Below are positions 52,023 through 58,564 of a stretch of DNA of 58,564 nt, one piece after another. The stretch's first letter is position 1. Every line of letters starts with the position of its first letter. The position numbers were made by a program, and so were the translations under genes. The notes beneath the pieces are model-generated. The model had not been told where the DNA came from, made no database searches, and saw nothing but the letters and a program-made list of their open reading frames with translations. Source of the stretch: CAYMDP01 sp964389375 (GTDB lineage Bacteria > Bdellovibrionota > Bdellovibrionia > Bdellovibrionales > UBA1609); the NCBI GenBank assembly GCA_964389375.1, contig CAYMDP010000014.1:1-58564 (forward strand). Reading direction: 5' to 3'.

Positions 52023-52679
52023 ATGTTTGGATTTGAAGATATCATTCGCGAATGGCTGATCGAGGCCTCACACCATCCTGAGTATCTATATTTCAGTGTA
52101 GTTTTGTTTTTAACCTTAAGTAGTTTTGGCTTACCTTTTCCAGAAGAGCTGGTGTTGATCACAAGCGGAATGGTTGCAAGCGTTGCCATGATGGAGGCCG
52201 CAGAGCTTGGACGGCCATCAACGATTAATCCCATCACCTTGGCACTGACCTGTCTATTTGCGGTCCTCATAAGTGACTTTTTAGTTTTTTTCTTAGGGAG
52301 AAAATATGGAGTGGGCCTTATAAGATCCTCGCCCTTTTCGAAAGTGATCAGTTCTAAGGCTCTTGATAAGGTTGAGATCGTGACCCAGAAATATGGCTTT
52401 TTAGCCTGTGGATTTTTTAGGTTTACCCCGGGCTTAAGGTTTCCAGGGCATTTTATGTGTGGAGCGCTGAAGATTAGCTACACGAAGTTTTTTCTGTCGG
52501 ATGGAACGGCAGCACTTATTTCTGTTCCGACTCAGGTTTTGCTTCTTGCCTATTACGGAGACGAGATCGTGAAATATTTTAAGCAGTTTAAACTTGGAAT
52601 TGTTCTTGTTGCAGTGTTGTTGTTGGCGTTTTGGTTAATTCGGCGCAAGATCCTCTCAGCTCCTAAGCCGGTCAGTTAA
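52023..52679 (+). CDS. DedA-family membrane protein
   Basis: A 218-residue inner-membrane protein of the DedA/SNARE-associated family. Marks are SFGLPFPEELVLITSGMVA (with the conserved E near the first re-entrant loop), FFLGRKYG and GFFRFTPGLRFPGHFMCG (the F/RFxPGxR motif of the second re-entrant loop). DedA proteins help recycle lipid carriers such as undecaprenyl phosphate and keep the proton motive force; the specific lipid here is unknown. It stands alone between opposite-strand genes. Confidence 0.88.
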   Translation: MFGFEDIIREWLIEASHHPEYLYFSVVLFLTLSSFGLPFPEELVLITSGMVASVAMMEAAELGRPSTINPITLALTCLFAVLISDFLVFFLGRKYGVGLIRSSPFSKVISSKALDKVEIVTQKYGFLACGFFRFTPGLRFPGHFMCGALKISYTKFFLSDGTAALISVPTQVLLLAYYGDEIVKYFKQFKLGIVLVAVLLLAFWLIRRKILSAPKPVS

Positions 52680-52781
52680 TTGTTGTTCCTTACATTTTGG
52701 CGAGCTCCATTTGTGGGCTTCGAAAATGCCCCCGTCCTAGGGACTCCATGCAAATGGAAACTTTGGCTTTCAAAACCTAAA

Positions 52782-53909
52782 TTAGACCACAAAGGTCCAT
52801 TTATGAGAGGCAACAATCTGACCGTTGATTTGAATGTCGACCAAATGTGTGCCCGAGCGAAAAACCATCGTCGTAATCTCTTTTAGATGATGAGCCTTTT
52901 GGATCAGAATTTTTTCTTTGGGCCTAAGTTCTAAGGTCTTCAGTTTGAATACTTTAGGTGAAGATTTTCCTGAGGCCTTCAAGAAGTGAATTCGGTAATC
53001 CACAATCAGCTTTTGAGTTTTTGAAGAAACAGATTGGATGGGAAGAGTGAACTCAAGTCGCTCTCCAATTTGAAGACGTTTTTTCTTAAGGCTGAGCGCT
53101 TCGGTTCGAATCGCAACTTTTGATTCGACGCCCATAAGGGACAAAGCCTTGGGGTGCCCAGCTTTTATCAAAGACCGCAGGGCTCGATGAGCAATCCAAT
53201 TTATTTTATCTCTCTGCTTAGGTGGAGACTCCTTTTTCCATTTCTTCAGTACCTTGATGACAAGATCTGGGTGGTCTTTGCTAATGTCGTTCAGGTGGTT
53301 GGCAATGCTTTTTCGAACATAAAGCTCATCGTCGTATTTTAGTTGCTCTAAAATTTTTAAACCTAACTCAGGGTTTTTAATCAAGACATGAAGTTTTTCG
53401 CCCCAGGGCAGTCGCGGACGGCTGCCCTCGGAGGTCCAGCGTCGAACATGAGGGTTGGGGTCTTTTGTCAGTTTTAAAAGATGATGAAGAACCTGTTCTG
53501 GCTTCGAGTTGATAAACGGACGAATTGCAAACTCAGCGGTAAAGATCTGAGTGAACTCATAAAGGGCGCTCAGTGAGTCTTCTGGGTACTCCAACCCATA
53601 GCTTTGTACGAATTCGGTATAGGGCCAAAGATCAAAGCCTTTTAATTCTCCAGCTTTAGTCGATTGAACTAGAATTCGTAGAGCCCTCGGGAAATCTTTA
53701 GGCAAAAGTTCGTTTAAAGTTTTAGAAATCAGTCGGACTCGAGGTTTTAGTTCAAGATTTTCGAAGTCTTTGGCGCAACGTTTAAACTGTTTGTCGTCAA
53801 AGCGCGGCTCGACTTTTAAAATCGCTGAAGACATTCGATTAAGAAGTTCGGAATTCATCCAGTGTTTAAAGGCATTTGGATTATCTTTTGGAGGATTTTT
53901 TTTGCTCAT
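52782..53909 (-). CDS. AlkC-like DNA glycosylase (HEAT-repeat)
   Basis: A 375-residue protein built of HEAT-like helical repeats. The family segment NPHVRRWTSEGSRPRLPWGE is typical of AlkC/AlkD glycosylases, which remove alkylated bases such as 3-methyladenine without base flipping. From about residue 265 the protein changes to beta strands (IGERLEFTLPIQSVS, KLIVDYRIHFLK, HLVDIQINGQIVASHKWTF), matching the Ig-like domain described for AlkC. It thus belongs with AlkC rather than AlkD. ATG 53909 is chosen because GAAAG lies upstream; TTG 53942 is possible. It is monocistronic. Confidence 0.82.
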   Translation of the reverse strand: MSKKNPPKDNPNAFKHWMNSELLNRMSSAILKVEPRFDDKQFKRCAKDFENLELKPRVRLISKTLNELLPKDFPRALRILVQSTKAGELKGFDLWPYTEFVQSYGLEYPEDSLSALYEFTQIFTAEFAIRPFINSKPEQVLHHLLKLTKDPNPHVRRWTSEGSRPRLPWGEKLHVLIKNPELGLKILEQLKYDDELYVRKSIANHLNDISKDHPDLVIKVLKKWKKESPPKQRDKINWIAHRALRSLIKAGHPKALSLMGVESKVAIRTEALSLKKKRLQIGERLEFTLPIQSVSSKTQKLIVDYRIHFLKASGKSSPKVFKLKTLELRPKEKILIQKAHHLKEITTMVFRSGTHLVDIQINGQIVASHKWTFVV

Positions 53910-54013
53910 AAATTCTTTCGATTGGGTGAATGTTTCACTCAAGACATAGCCTAGATTTTTGCCTGGTCCAAACCCTCATTCGAATTATTTTTTGAAGTTC
54001 AAATAATTTTTGT

Positions 54014-54042
54014 TGAAATTTGTAAAATCAATAATCATAATG
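54014..54042 (+). promoter_or_regulatory. Sigma70-type promoter of the peptide locus
   Basis: TTGAAA (54014-54019) and CATAAT (54037-54042) are spaced by exactly 17 bases. Transcription should begin near 54049, giving a leader of about 30 bases that carries the AAGGAGGA ribosome site at 54070-54077. This places the ATG at 54040 within the -10 box and excludes it as a start. Confidence 0.7.
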
Positions 54043-54081
54043 AAAGAACTGCTTAACCAATTTTTAAAAAAGGAGGAACAC

Positions 54082-54198
54082 ATGGTCAGCACATTTATGA
54101 TCACGATCGAGACAAAACTCGTCGATGCGGTTCTTCCTGCTCTACCTGGATGCCCCGCGCACACCGGGTTTAAGTTCTCTAAATCAGATCTTAAGTAA
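54082..54198 (+). CDS. Candidate 38-residue peptide
   Basis: An ATG at 54082 follows a perfect Shine-Dalgarno (AAGGAGGA, spacing 5) and a strong promoter. The 38-residue product begins MVSTFMITIETKLV, has a Leu/Val/Ala/Pro middle and a Pro-Gly-Cys-Pro segment near residue 24, and ends in a basic, Lys/Ser-rich tail (KFSKSDLK). It could be the substrate of the exporter encoded downstream, a regulatory leader peptide, or a small protein acting on the transporter. There is no double-Gly leader signature. Nothing similar is known to me. Confidence 0.6.
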   Translation: MVSTFMITIETKLVDAVLPALPGCPAHTGFKFSKSDLK

Positions 54199-54329
54199 AG
54201 AACCCCAGTATTCAAAATTTGAGAAGGACTTGAGGCTTTGTAAGCCCTAAGACGATTGGCGTTTACAGCTTATCATCCTTCGTCCGACATCAACCTAATT
54301 TTTATTTGTTCTACAAAAAGGAGATTCCC

Positions 54330-54548
54330 ATGAAGGGATTAGAGTTTAGATATTTTTTATGGTTTTTAATAAAAACCGAAGGGATCGAAGAAGGTATTCG
54401 ATCTGTATTTATGTGGGCCCATAATTTAGCGAACGAGATCTTTGGATCTCGAATCGTTCGTCGCGTGGGTCCTGAAGATCAAAATGAAGAACGGCATGAA
54501 TTCGAAAGTTTAAAGGCGAAGTACATGCACTTGGGAGGAGGCTTCTAA
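54330..54548 (+). CDS. Small protein of 72 residues in the peptide-exporter locus
   Basis: A 72-residue protein starting at ATG 54330 with AAAAAGGAG seven bases upstream. The N-terminal half is helical and aromatic (LEFRYFLWFLIKTEG, RSVFMWAHNLANEIFG) and amphipathic, which suggests membrane association; the second half is acidic and ends in LGGGF. It is not a known family. Its stop codon overlaps the exporter start (TAATG), so it is translationally coupled. It may chaperone or anchor the exporter, or be its cargo. Confidence 0.65.
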   Translation: MKGLEFRYFLWFLIKTEGIEEGIRSVFMWAHNLANEIFGSRIVRRVGPEDQNEERHEFESLKAKYMHLGGGF

Positions 54549-56869
54549 TGGAAACTGAAATGATAAAGCGATATACGGATCAGCCCGAGATATTGCCTGA
54601 AGAGTTAAGAACTTTGGTTCGTAAAAATTGGAATGGGGCCGAGATTCTGCTTTATTCCTTTTTGGACTTAAACGAGTTCTACCAGCTTGAATCCTCTTGG
54701 ATCTGTTTGGGACGAGAAAATTTTTGTTTGGCGAAAAAAAATCAAGATGGATCTTGGAGAATCGATAACTTTGCACGAAAGGCATTGTCTCGTATCTCTG
54801 AGATTCCCTCTTTAAGCTGCCATCGTTTGGTGTTGGAGTTTAAAGAAGGAACCTCTTTGGTGCTTCGTTCTTCGTTTCGGCAAAGCCGAACGATGGCCCA
54901 GTTTCGGTTTTTACTGGAGCAGGGTTTAGAAGTTCAAAAGAGTTCAGAGGGTTTAGCGAATTCGGGTACGAATTCGGCGAGTTCAGAGGCGTTAACAAAA
55001 AGCTCGGATCAAATTTACCAAGATGAAGTCTTGGCGCCGATTAAAGAAGCTCAGGCCTCAATCACGGGCAATCAAGTCGCAGTTGTTTGGCGCCTGATGG
55101 GCTTTTTATATCCCTATCGTGCTCAAGTGGCTCTAGGAATGTTAGGTGCAGTGGTGATGACTTTAGTCAGTCTGTTACCTCCCTTCTTGACGGGATACTT
55201 AGTGGATCACGTCATCAAGCCCTTTCAGTCCGGAAGTCTTTCGATAGAGGCTGCCAAAGAGTTGGTGTTCGTTACAATCTCGGCTCTTGTTCTGGTCTAT
55301 TCACTGCGAGAGTTTTTCGCTTGGATTCGACTAAAGACAATGTCGGTAATGGGTGAGTACGTGGCAACGGACCTTCGAGACAAGGTCTACACACATTTGC
55401 AGAAGCTGAGCTTGTCTTACTTCTCGAGTAAACAAACAGGAAGCCTGATTAGCCGAGTGGGATCTGACACGGACCGAATTTGGGATTTTATCGCCTTTGG
55501 CGTCGTTGAGGTTTTTACATCTTTGTTGATGTTATCTGGTTTGGGCGTGGTCTTGCTTTACATGGACTGGCGGCTTGGATTGTTGGTGACGGTCCCGGTT
55601 CCTTTGATTCTTTGGTCGATTGCAAGACACGGCAACACGATGCAGGGGCTTTTTTTACGGGTCTGGCGGCGTTGGTCGAACATGACGGATTGTTTGTCCG
55701 ATACAATTCCTGGGATTCGAGTGGTGAAGGCCTTTCACCGTGAGGACTTTGAAGTTGCAAAGTTTCAGTCGCGTAATCAGGATTTTTTAGAGGCCTGCAA
55801 TCGAGTTCATAAAGTGTGGACTTCATTTTGGCCGATCTTGATGCTGGGGATTCAGAGTATTGTGATTGCAGTGTGGGTCTTCGGGGTTCCAAGGGTATTG
55901 GATCACGTTGAAGTGTTTCGAACTCAAGGAATCGAGACGGGGCTTTCTCCAGGAACCTTTATCGCCTTTCTACTTTATCTTGGGATGTTTGTTCAGCCCA
56001 TTGAAGTGATTGGTCAGATGGCGAGGATGGTCAACCGAGCGACGAGTTCTGCACATCGTGTGTTTGAGGTCCTCGACACCGAGCCTCAGGTTACTGTGCA
56101 GAGGGACGCCGTTAAGATTGAAAACTTCATGGGAGAGGTGCGATTTGAAAAGGTGGGCTTCAGCTATGACGGAGTTCGAAACATTCTTAAGGACGTGGAC
56201 TTTCATATTCGTCCCGGAGAAATGATCGGACTTGTTGGACCATCAGGGAGTGGAAAAACGACGATCACAAATCTTTTGGCAAGATTTTATGACGTCAGTC
56301 GCGGTTCGATAAAAGTTGACGGCGTGGATTTGCGCGAGCTGGATATCGGGGACTTTCGGAAACAACTTGGGATGGTCTTACAAGATCCTTTCTTGTTTCA
56401 CGGATCCATTCTCGAAAACATTCGCTACGCAAAGCCTGAAGCCGGCTTAGATGAAGTTGTGGCGGCGGCACAAGCGGCAAATGCCCATGATTTTATTTGT
56501 CGCCTTCCCTATGGCTACGAAACTTTGATCGGAGAAAGGGGTCAAAGTTTAAGCGGGGGCGAGCGACAAAGGGTTTCTATTGCGCGAGCGATTCTTCGCA
56601 ATCCGAAACTTTTGATTCTCGACGAGGCGACAAGCAGTGTGGACACCGAGACCGAAAGAAAGATTCAAGATGCTCTGGATCGTTTGATTAAGGGCCGGAC
56701 AGTGATTGCGATTGCCCATAGGTTGTCTACCTTGGTCAAGGCCGATCGAATCTTGGTCATAGAAAAGGGTGTGTTGAAGGAAGAAGGATCTCACAATGAA
56801 CTTCTTCAAAAAGAGGGGCTTTATGCGAAGCTTGTGAAGATGCAGCAAGATCTTCAGCGGATTCAATAA
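54548..56869 (+). CDS. ABC exporter with an added N-terminal domain
   Basis: A 773-residue fused exporter. Residues 1-125 form a soluble beta-rich domain (WICLGRENFCLAKKNQ, RLVLEFKEGTSLVLRS) reminiscent of a PH-like fold; a low-complexity Ser linker follows; six transmembrane helices start at about residue 180; and the ATPase has Walker A GPSGSGKTT (about 564), signature LSGGERQR and Walker B LLILDEATS. There is no C39 peptidase, so if it exports the 38-residue peptide it would not cleave it. The start is set by GGAGGAGG. A similar transporter sits beside DUF1854 genes in other bacteria, some near cyanophycin genes, but no cyanophycin gene is seen here. Confidence 0.88.
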   Translation: METEMIKRYTDQPEILPEELRTLVRKNWNGAEILLYSFLDLNEFYQLESSWICLGRENFCLAKKNQDGSWRIDNFARKALSRISEIPSLSCHRLVLEFKEGTSLVLRSSFRQSRTMAQFRFLLEQGLEVQKSSEGLANSGTNSASSEALTKSSDQIYQDEVLAPIKEAQASITGNQVAVVWRLMGFLYPYRAQVALGMLGAVVMTLVSLLPPFLTGYLVDHVIKPFQSGSLSIEAAKELVFVTISALVLVYSLREFFAWIRLKTMSVMGEYVATDLRDKVYTHLQKLSLSYFSSKQTGSLISRVGSDTDRIWDFIAFGVVEVFTSLLMLSGLGVVLLYMDWRLGLLVTVPVPLILWSIARHGNTMQGLFLRVWRRWSNMTDCLSDTIPGIRVVKAFHREDFEVAKFQSRNQDFLEACNRVHKVWTSFWPILMLGIQSIVIAVWVFGVPRVLDHVEVFRTQGIETGLSPGTFIAFLLYLGMFVQPIEVIGQMARMVNRATSSAHRVFEVLDTEPQVTVQRDAVKIENFMGEVRFEKVGFSYDGVRNILKDVDFHIRPGEMIGLVGPSGSGKTTITNLLARFYDVSRGSIKVDGVDLRELDIGDFRKQLGMVLQDPFLFHGSILENIRYAKPEAGLDEVVAAAQAANAHDFICRLPYGYETLIGERGQSLSGGERQRVSIARAILRNPKLLILDEATSSVDTETERKIQDALDRLIKGRTVIAIAHRLSTLVKADRILVIEKGVLKEEGSHNELLQKEGLYAKLVKMQQDLQRIQ

Positions 56870-56891
56870 GGCGAAACGAAAGGAACAAGAA

Positions 56892-57428
56892 ATGGAAATT
56901 GAAATGATGAACAAAAATACGGATACGAATTTTGTTAATGAACTGCCAAGCCTTAAAATAAGTTTAAGGGTTTTGGCCTCGGGAGAATTGATCTTAAGCC
57001 AGGGCGAAAAGGAGGTATCGGTGTATGTGCACCGATGTTTCCCTTGGTCGAATCCCTTAAACTATCTCTCTTTAAGGGATGCTCAGGACGGGGAGCATCT
57101 CTTGATCCGAGATCTATCAGACTTAGATGAAAAAAGTCAGCTGGCTCTGTTAGAGGCCCTAAAGGCGAGTGAATTTTGTTTTCAGATTGAAGACATCTTC
57201 GAAGTCTTTGAAGAATATGAGCTGAGAGTCTGGAAGGTTCGAACGGATTCTGGTCCGAGAACCTTTCAAACCAAGTTGACGGATTGGCCAAAGTCTATCC
57301 CGGGTGGACGCTACATCGTGCAAGACGTTTATAAAGACGTTTTTGTGATGTCGCCATTTGATGTGAATTTGCCGGAGAGGGCGAAAAAGATTCTCTCAGA
57401 TCTAATTGATTTACCAAAAGAAGGCTAA
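56892..57428 (+). CDS. DUF1854 family protein
   Basis: A 178-residue cytoplasmic protein with a DUF1854 domain: LRVLASGELILSQG, the charged centre LLIRDLSDLDEKSQ, and the C-terminal FEEYELRVWKVRTDSGPRTF then YIVQDVYKDVFVMSPF. The family has no biochemical function; it occurs next to ABC transporters. Here it follows the exporter after 22 bases with AAAGGAA as ribosome site, and its first 11 residues (MEIEMMNKNTD) mirror those of the exporter (METEMIKRYTD). It probably binds or regulates the exporter. Confidence 0.78.
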   Translation: MEIEMMNKNTDTNFVNELPSLKISLRVLASGELILSQGEKEVSVYVHRCFPWSNPLNYLSLRDAQDGEHLLIRDLSDLDEKSQLALLEALKASEFCFQIEDIFEVFEEYELRVWKVRTDSGPRTFQTKLTDWPKSIPGGRYIVQDVYKDVFVMSPFDVNLPERAKKILSDLIDLPKEG

Positions 57429-57433
57429 AGAAG

Positions 57434-57467
57434 CCCCTTCGCCGAAGTCCTTGGACTGGCGAAGGGA
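57434..57467. terminator. Hairpin between convergent DUF1854 and HPF-like genes
   Basis: CCCTTCGCC (57435-57443) pairs with GGCGAAGGG (57458-57466), and the inner AGTCC/GGACT pair extends the stem, with a two-base bulge and a TT loop. There is no long T-tract on either strand. It stands between two convergent stop codons. Confidence 0.65.
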
Positions 57468-57495
57468 GATAAGGGGGAGGGGATGGCTTCAGGTA

Positions 57496-57879
57496 TTAGC
57501 CGGCGTCGAGATTAAGTTCGAGTCGCGGCTGAAAGAACCGTGGTCTTCGTTTGCTCGCAAGTAATTTCTTATTCTGACGATGATAAGTCTTCAGGGCCAT
57601 GCGTTTGACTCGGTTTAAAGTCGTATGAAGAACCCGTCCGGTTTTGTGAACATGAATTTGTTTTGGGCCCAGATCAATATTTAAAGTGATCGAGTAGGCA
57701 AAACGTCTTCTGTGCTTTTCGGGCTCAATACTGAGGTGAATTTCTACATCCTCCCCAATATGTTGTCTGATCTCGTGAATAATTCGATCCGCTTGAGTTT
57801 TAAGTTCTTCGTGATTTGCAAATTGATGAACTTCTTTTAGGCGTAGCTGATAAAGAAGTGGATAGATTTTTTGGTTCAT
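57496..57879 (-). CDS. HPF/RaiA-like ribosome-associated protein
   Basis: A 127-residue basic protein. Its beta-alpha-beta-beta-beta-alpha order and segments (HEELKTQADRIIHEIRQHIG, VEIHLSIEPEKHRR, KQIHVHKTGRVLHTTLNRV) resemble the S30AE fold of hibernation factors HPF and RaiA, which dimerise or silence ribosomes in stationary phase. A basic C-terminal tail (RQNKKLLASKRRPRF) would contact rRNA. The match is by pattern only. The start ATG 57879 has AAGGAGG. A 25-codon ORF precedes it on the same strand. Confidence 0.55.
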   Translation of the reverse strand: MNQKIYPLLYQLRLKEVHQFANHEELKTQADRIIHEIRQHIGEDVEIHLSIEPEKHRRRFAYSITLNIDLGPKQIHVHKTGRVLHTTLNRVKRMALKTYHRQNKKLLASKRRPRFFQPRLELNLDAG

Positions 57880-58079
57880 TATGGACCTCCTTGTTAGGGT
57901 TCTAAAATGAATTGTGTCCGTGCTGGGCTGAATCTCTCGCGGCTTATTGGGCGAAGCAGCGACTTGGGAGTCTACCTGTCACTGAGCCAAGGACTCATTG
58001 AAGACAAGGTAATTTGGGTACTTGCCTAAACAAGCAGGAAAGATTCACTCAGCTTATTATGTTTTCTAGATTGCGGTCG
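57880..58079. other. Gene-free stretch upstream of the HPF-like gene
   Basis: Between the 25-codon ORF and the HPF-like gene. No coding frame or strong hairpin was found. The last 11 bases carry the AAGGAGG ribosome site of the HPF-like gene on the minus strand. Confidence 0.5.
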
Positions 58080-58157
58080 CTAACCTGGATCTGGTGGCCG
58101 AAGCTGGCAAATGATGTTGATGAGGAAATCAACTTGGTGAAATGATTGCGGGTTCAC
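58080..58157 (-). CDS. Candidate 25-residue leader ORF upstream of the HPF-like gene
   Basis: A GTG at 58157 has the ribosome site AAAGGAGGT (58163-58171, spacing 6) on the minus strand. The frame of 25 codons ends at TAG 58080. The product starts MNPQSFHQVD, has a short hydrophobic part with a single Cys, and ends QLRPPDPG. It is preceded by a hairpin and a strong promoter. It may be a leader peptide controlling the gene about 200 bases downstream, or a small functional protein. No homologue is known to me. Confidence 0.45.
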   Translation of the reverse strand: MNPQSFHQVDFLINIICQLRPPDPG

Positions 58158-58208
58158 TAGAGACCTCCTTTCGAGTCGAAACTCAGTTGAAAGTAAAGGA
58201 ATCCCGCT

Positions 58209-58229
58209 GGGCTTAGGAGATCTAAGCCC
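58209..58229 (-). other. Hairpin in the 5' leader of the HPF-like transcript
   Basis: A perfect eight-base stem (GGGCTTAG at 58209-58216 with CTAAGCCC at 58222-58229) and a five-base loop. It sits between the minus-strand promoter (58246-58275) and the 25-codon ORF, so it would be in the 5' UTR. It could be an attenuation or RNA-stability element. Confidence 0.5.
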
Positions 58230-58245
58230 TCGACATTACTCAATT

Positions 58246-58275
58246 AATATATGTGGCCTCGATGTAAAAAGTCAA
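58246..58275 (-). promoter_or_regulatory. Promoter upstream of the leader ORF and HPF-like gene
   Basis: On the minus strand TTGACT (58270-58275) and TATATT (58246-58251) are spaced by 18 bases, close to the sigma70 consensus. The first coding frame downstream is the 25-codon ORF at 58157. Confidence 0.6.
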
Positions 58276-58397
58276 GTCTAGTTCAAAATCTCGGTGACGT
58301 TTTACGGGCGATTAATCGCTCAGATTGAGTCTATTTAGCTTAGAAACTGGCGTCCGGATTGCAAGAGTTTGATCTCGATTATAAGGGAGAATGACGA

Positions 58398-58564
58398 TTG
58401 GCTTTTTTAATAAAAATTTTCGCAGTTTGTTACGTCAGTTTAAATTTGTTCTCACTAAATCTGCATGCAGACACATTGGCTTCATTGAGCTTTCAGAATG
58501 TCACATGCGATGGAGTTTTAAATTCTAAAGCCCAGGTAAAAATAGAAGATCTGAAGTCCGAGTA
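58398..58564 (+). CDS. Start of a secreted protein, cut by window end
   Basis: A TTG at 58398, with AGGGAGA seven bases before it, opens a frame that runs off the window (55 codons seen). The N-terminus has a Lys followed by a hydrophobic stretch (IFAVCYVSLNLFSLNLHA), a plausible signal peptide, then a mature part with one Cys in NVTCDG. No family can be assigned. Confidence 0.6.
   Translation, partial: MAFLIKIFAVCYVSLNLFSLNLHADTLASLSFQNVTCDGVLNSKAQVKIEDLKSE

Noticed and set aside
54040..54198. Longer version of the peptide starting at ATG 54040
   Set aside because: This ATG overlaps the -10 box and has no ribosome site; ATG 54082 has a perfect one.
1..58564. CRISPR arrays, insertion sequences, rRNA genes and complete prophage modules
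   Set aside because: No regularly spaced repeats, transposase, ribosomal RNA or phage structural genes were seen; the HNH endonuclease and Bor-like lipoprotein alone do not make a phage.

Overview
The window reads as dense chromosomal DNA of a Gram-negative bacterium, most likely a member of the Bdellovibrionota or a close 'deltaproteobacterial' relative. The evidence is the EF-G of the mitochondrial/spd type, many secreted lipoproteins, a DUF3015/DUF4105 pair, an orphan HNH endonuclease of a type common in Bdellovibrio-like genomes, and frequent TTG/GTG starts with 1-4 base gene overlaps. The assignment is an inference from gene content; no rRNA or tRNA gene is visible to confirm it.

Layout. 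1-5870 (+): end of a HAD-like gene, a Prc-type S41 protease, both E1 subunits of a 2-oxoacid dehydrogenase, and a methyltransferase. 5862-10946 (-): pyrE, cutA, a CNNM/CorC-type CBS protein, dcd and fusA. 11156-20643: recQ-aat, PilZ and cyclic-nucleotide-domain proteins, an M32 carboxypeptidase, an ankyrin lipoprotein with a Bor-like lipoprotein, then a selenium module (mnmH plus a fused oxidoreductase-SelD) followed by rlmE. 21297-25084 (-): subtilase, RHS/YD-repeat protein and diguanylate cyclase. 25253-27481 (+): DUF2878 and ABC-F proteins, closed by a 129-bp inverted-repeat element. 27624-31120 (-): a compact sulfur cluster (Crp-family regulator, persulfide dioxygenase-rhodanese, two YeeE/YedE proteins, TauE). 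31243-37472: membrane and secreted proteins, including DUF3015/DUF4105, a lipoprotein-like PPC domain protein and a matrixin. 37624-42158 (+): TolC plus RND pump without an adaptor. 42240-48375: MazG-like protein, aspartokinase, alpha/beta hydrolase, HNH endonuclease and purT. 48517-51237 (+): phnDCE importer. 51250-53909: LA_2272-like repeat protein, DedA protein and AlkC-like glycosylase.

The most unusual region is 54014-58160. A strong promoter and a perfect Shine-Dalgarno precede a 38-residue peptide gene, followed on the same strand by a 72-residue protein, an ABC exporter with an extra N-terminal domain, and a DUF1854 protein whose first 11 codons resemble those of the exporter. This looks like a peptide export or peptide-linked transporter locus that I cannot match to a described system. 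Opposing it are an HPF-like ribosome-associated protein and, upstream of that gene, a 25-codon leader ORF with its own promoter, hairpin and perfect Shine-Dalgarno. The window ends inside a gene for a secreted protein.

Two very long hairpins (27486-27614 and 35459-35539) fill convergent intergenic gaps and probably stop transcription from both sides. No CRISPR array, insertion sequence, rRNA or tRNA was found.
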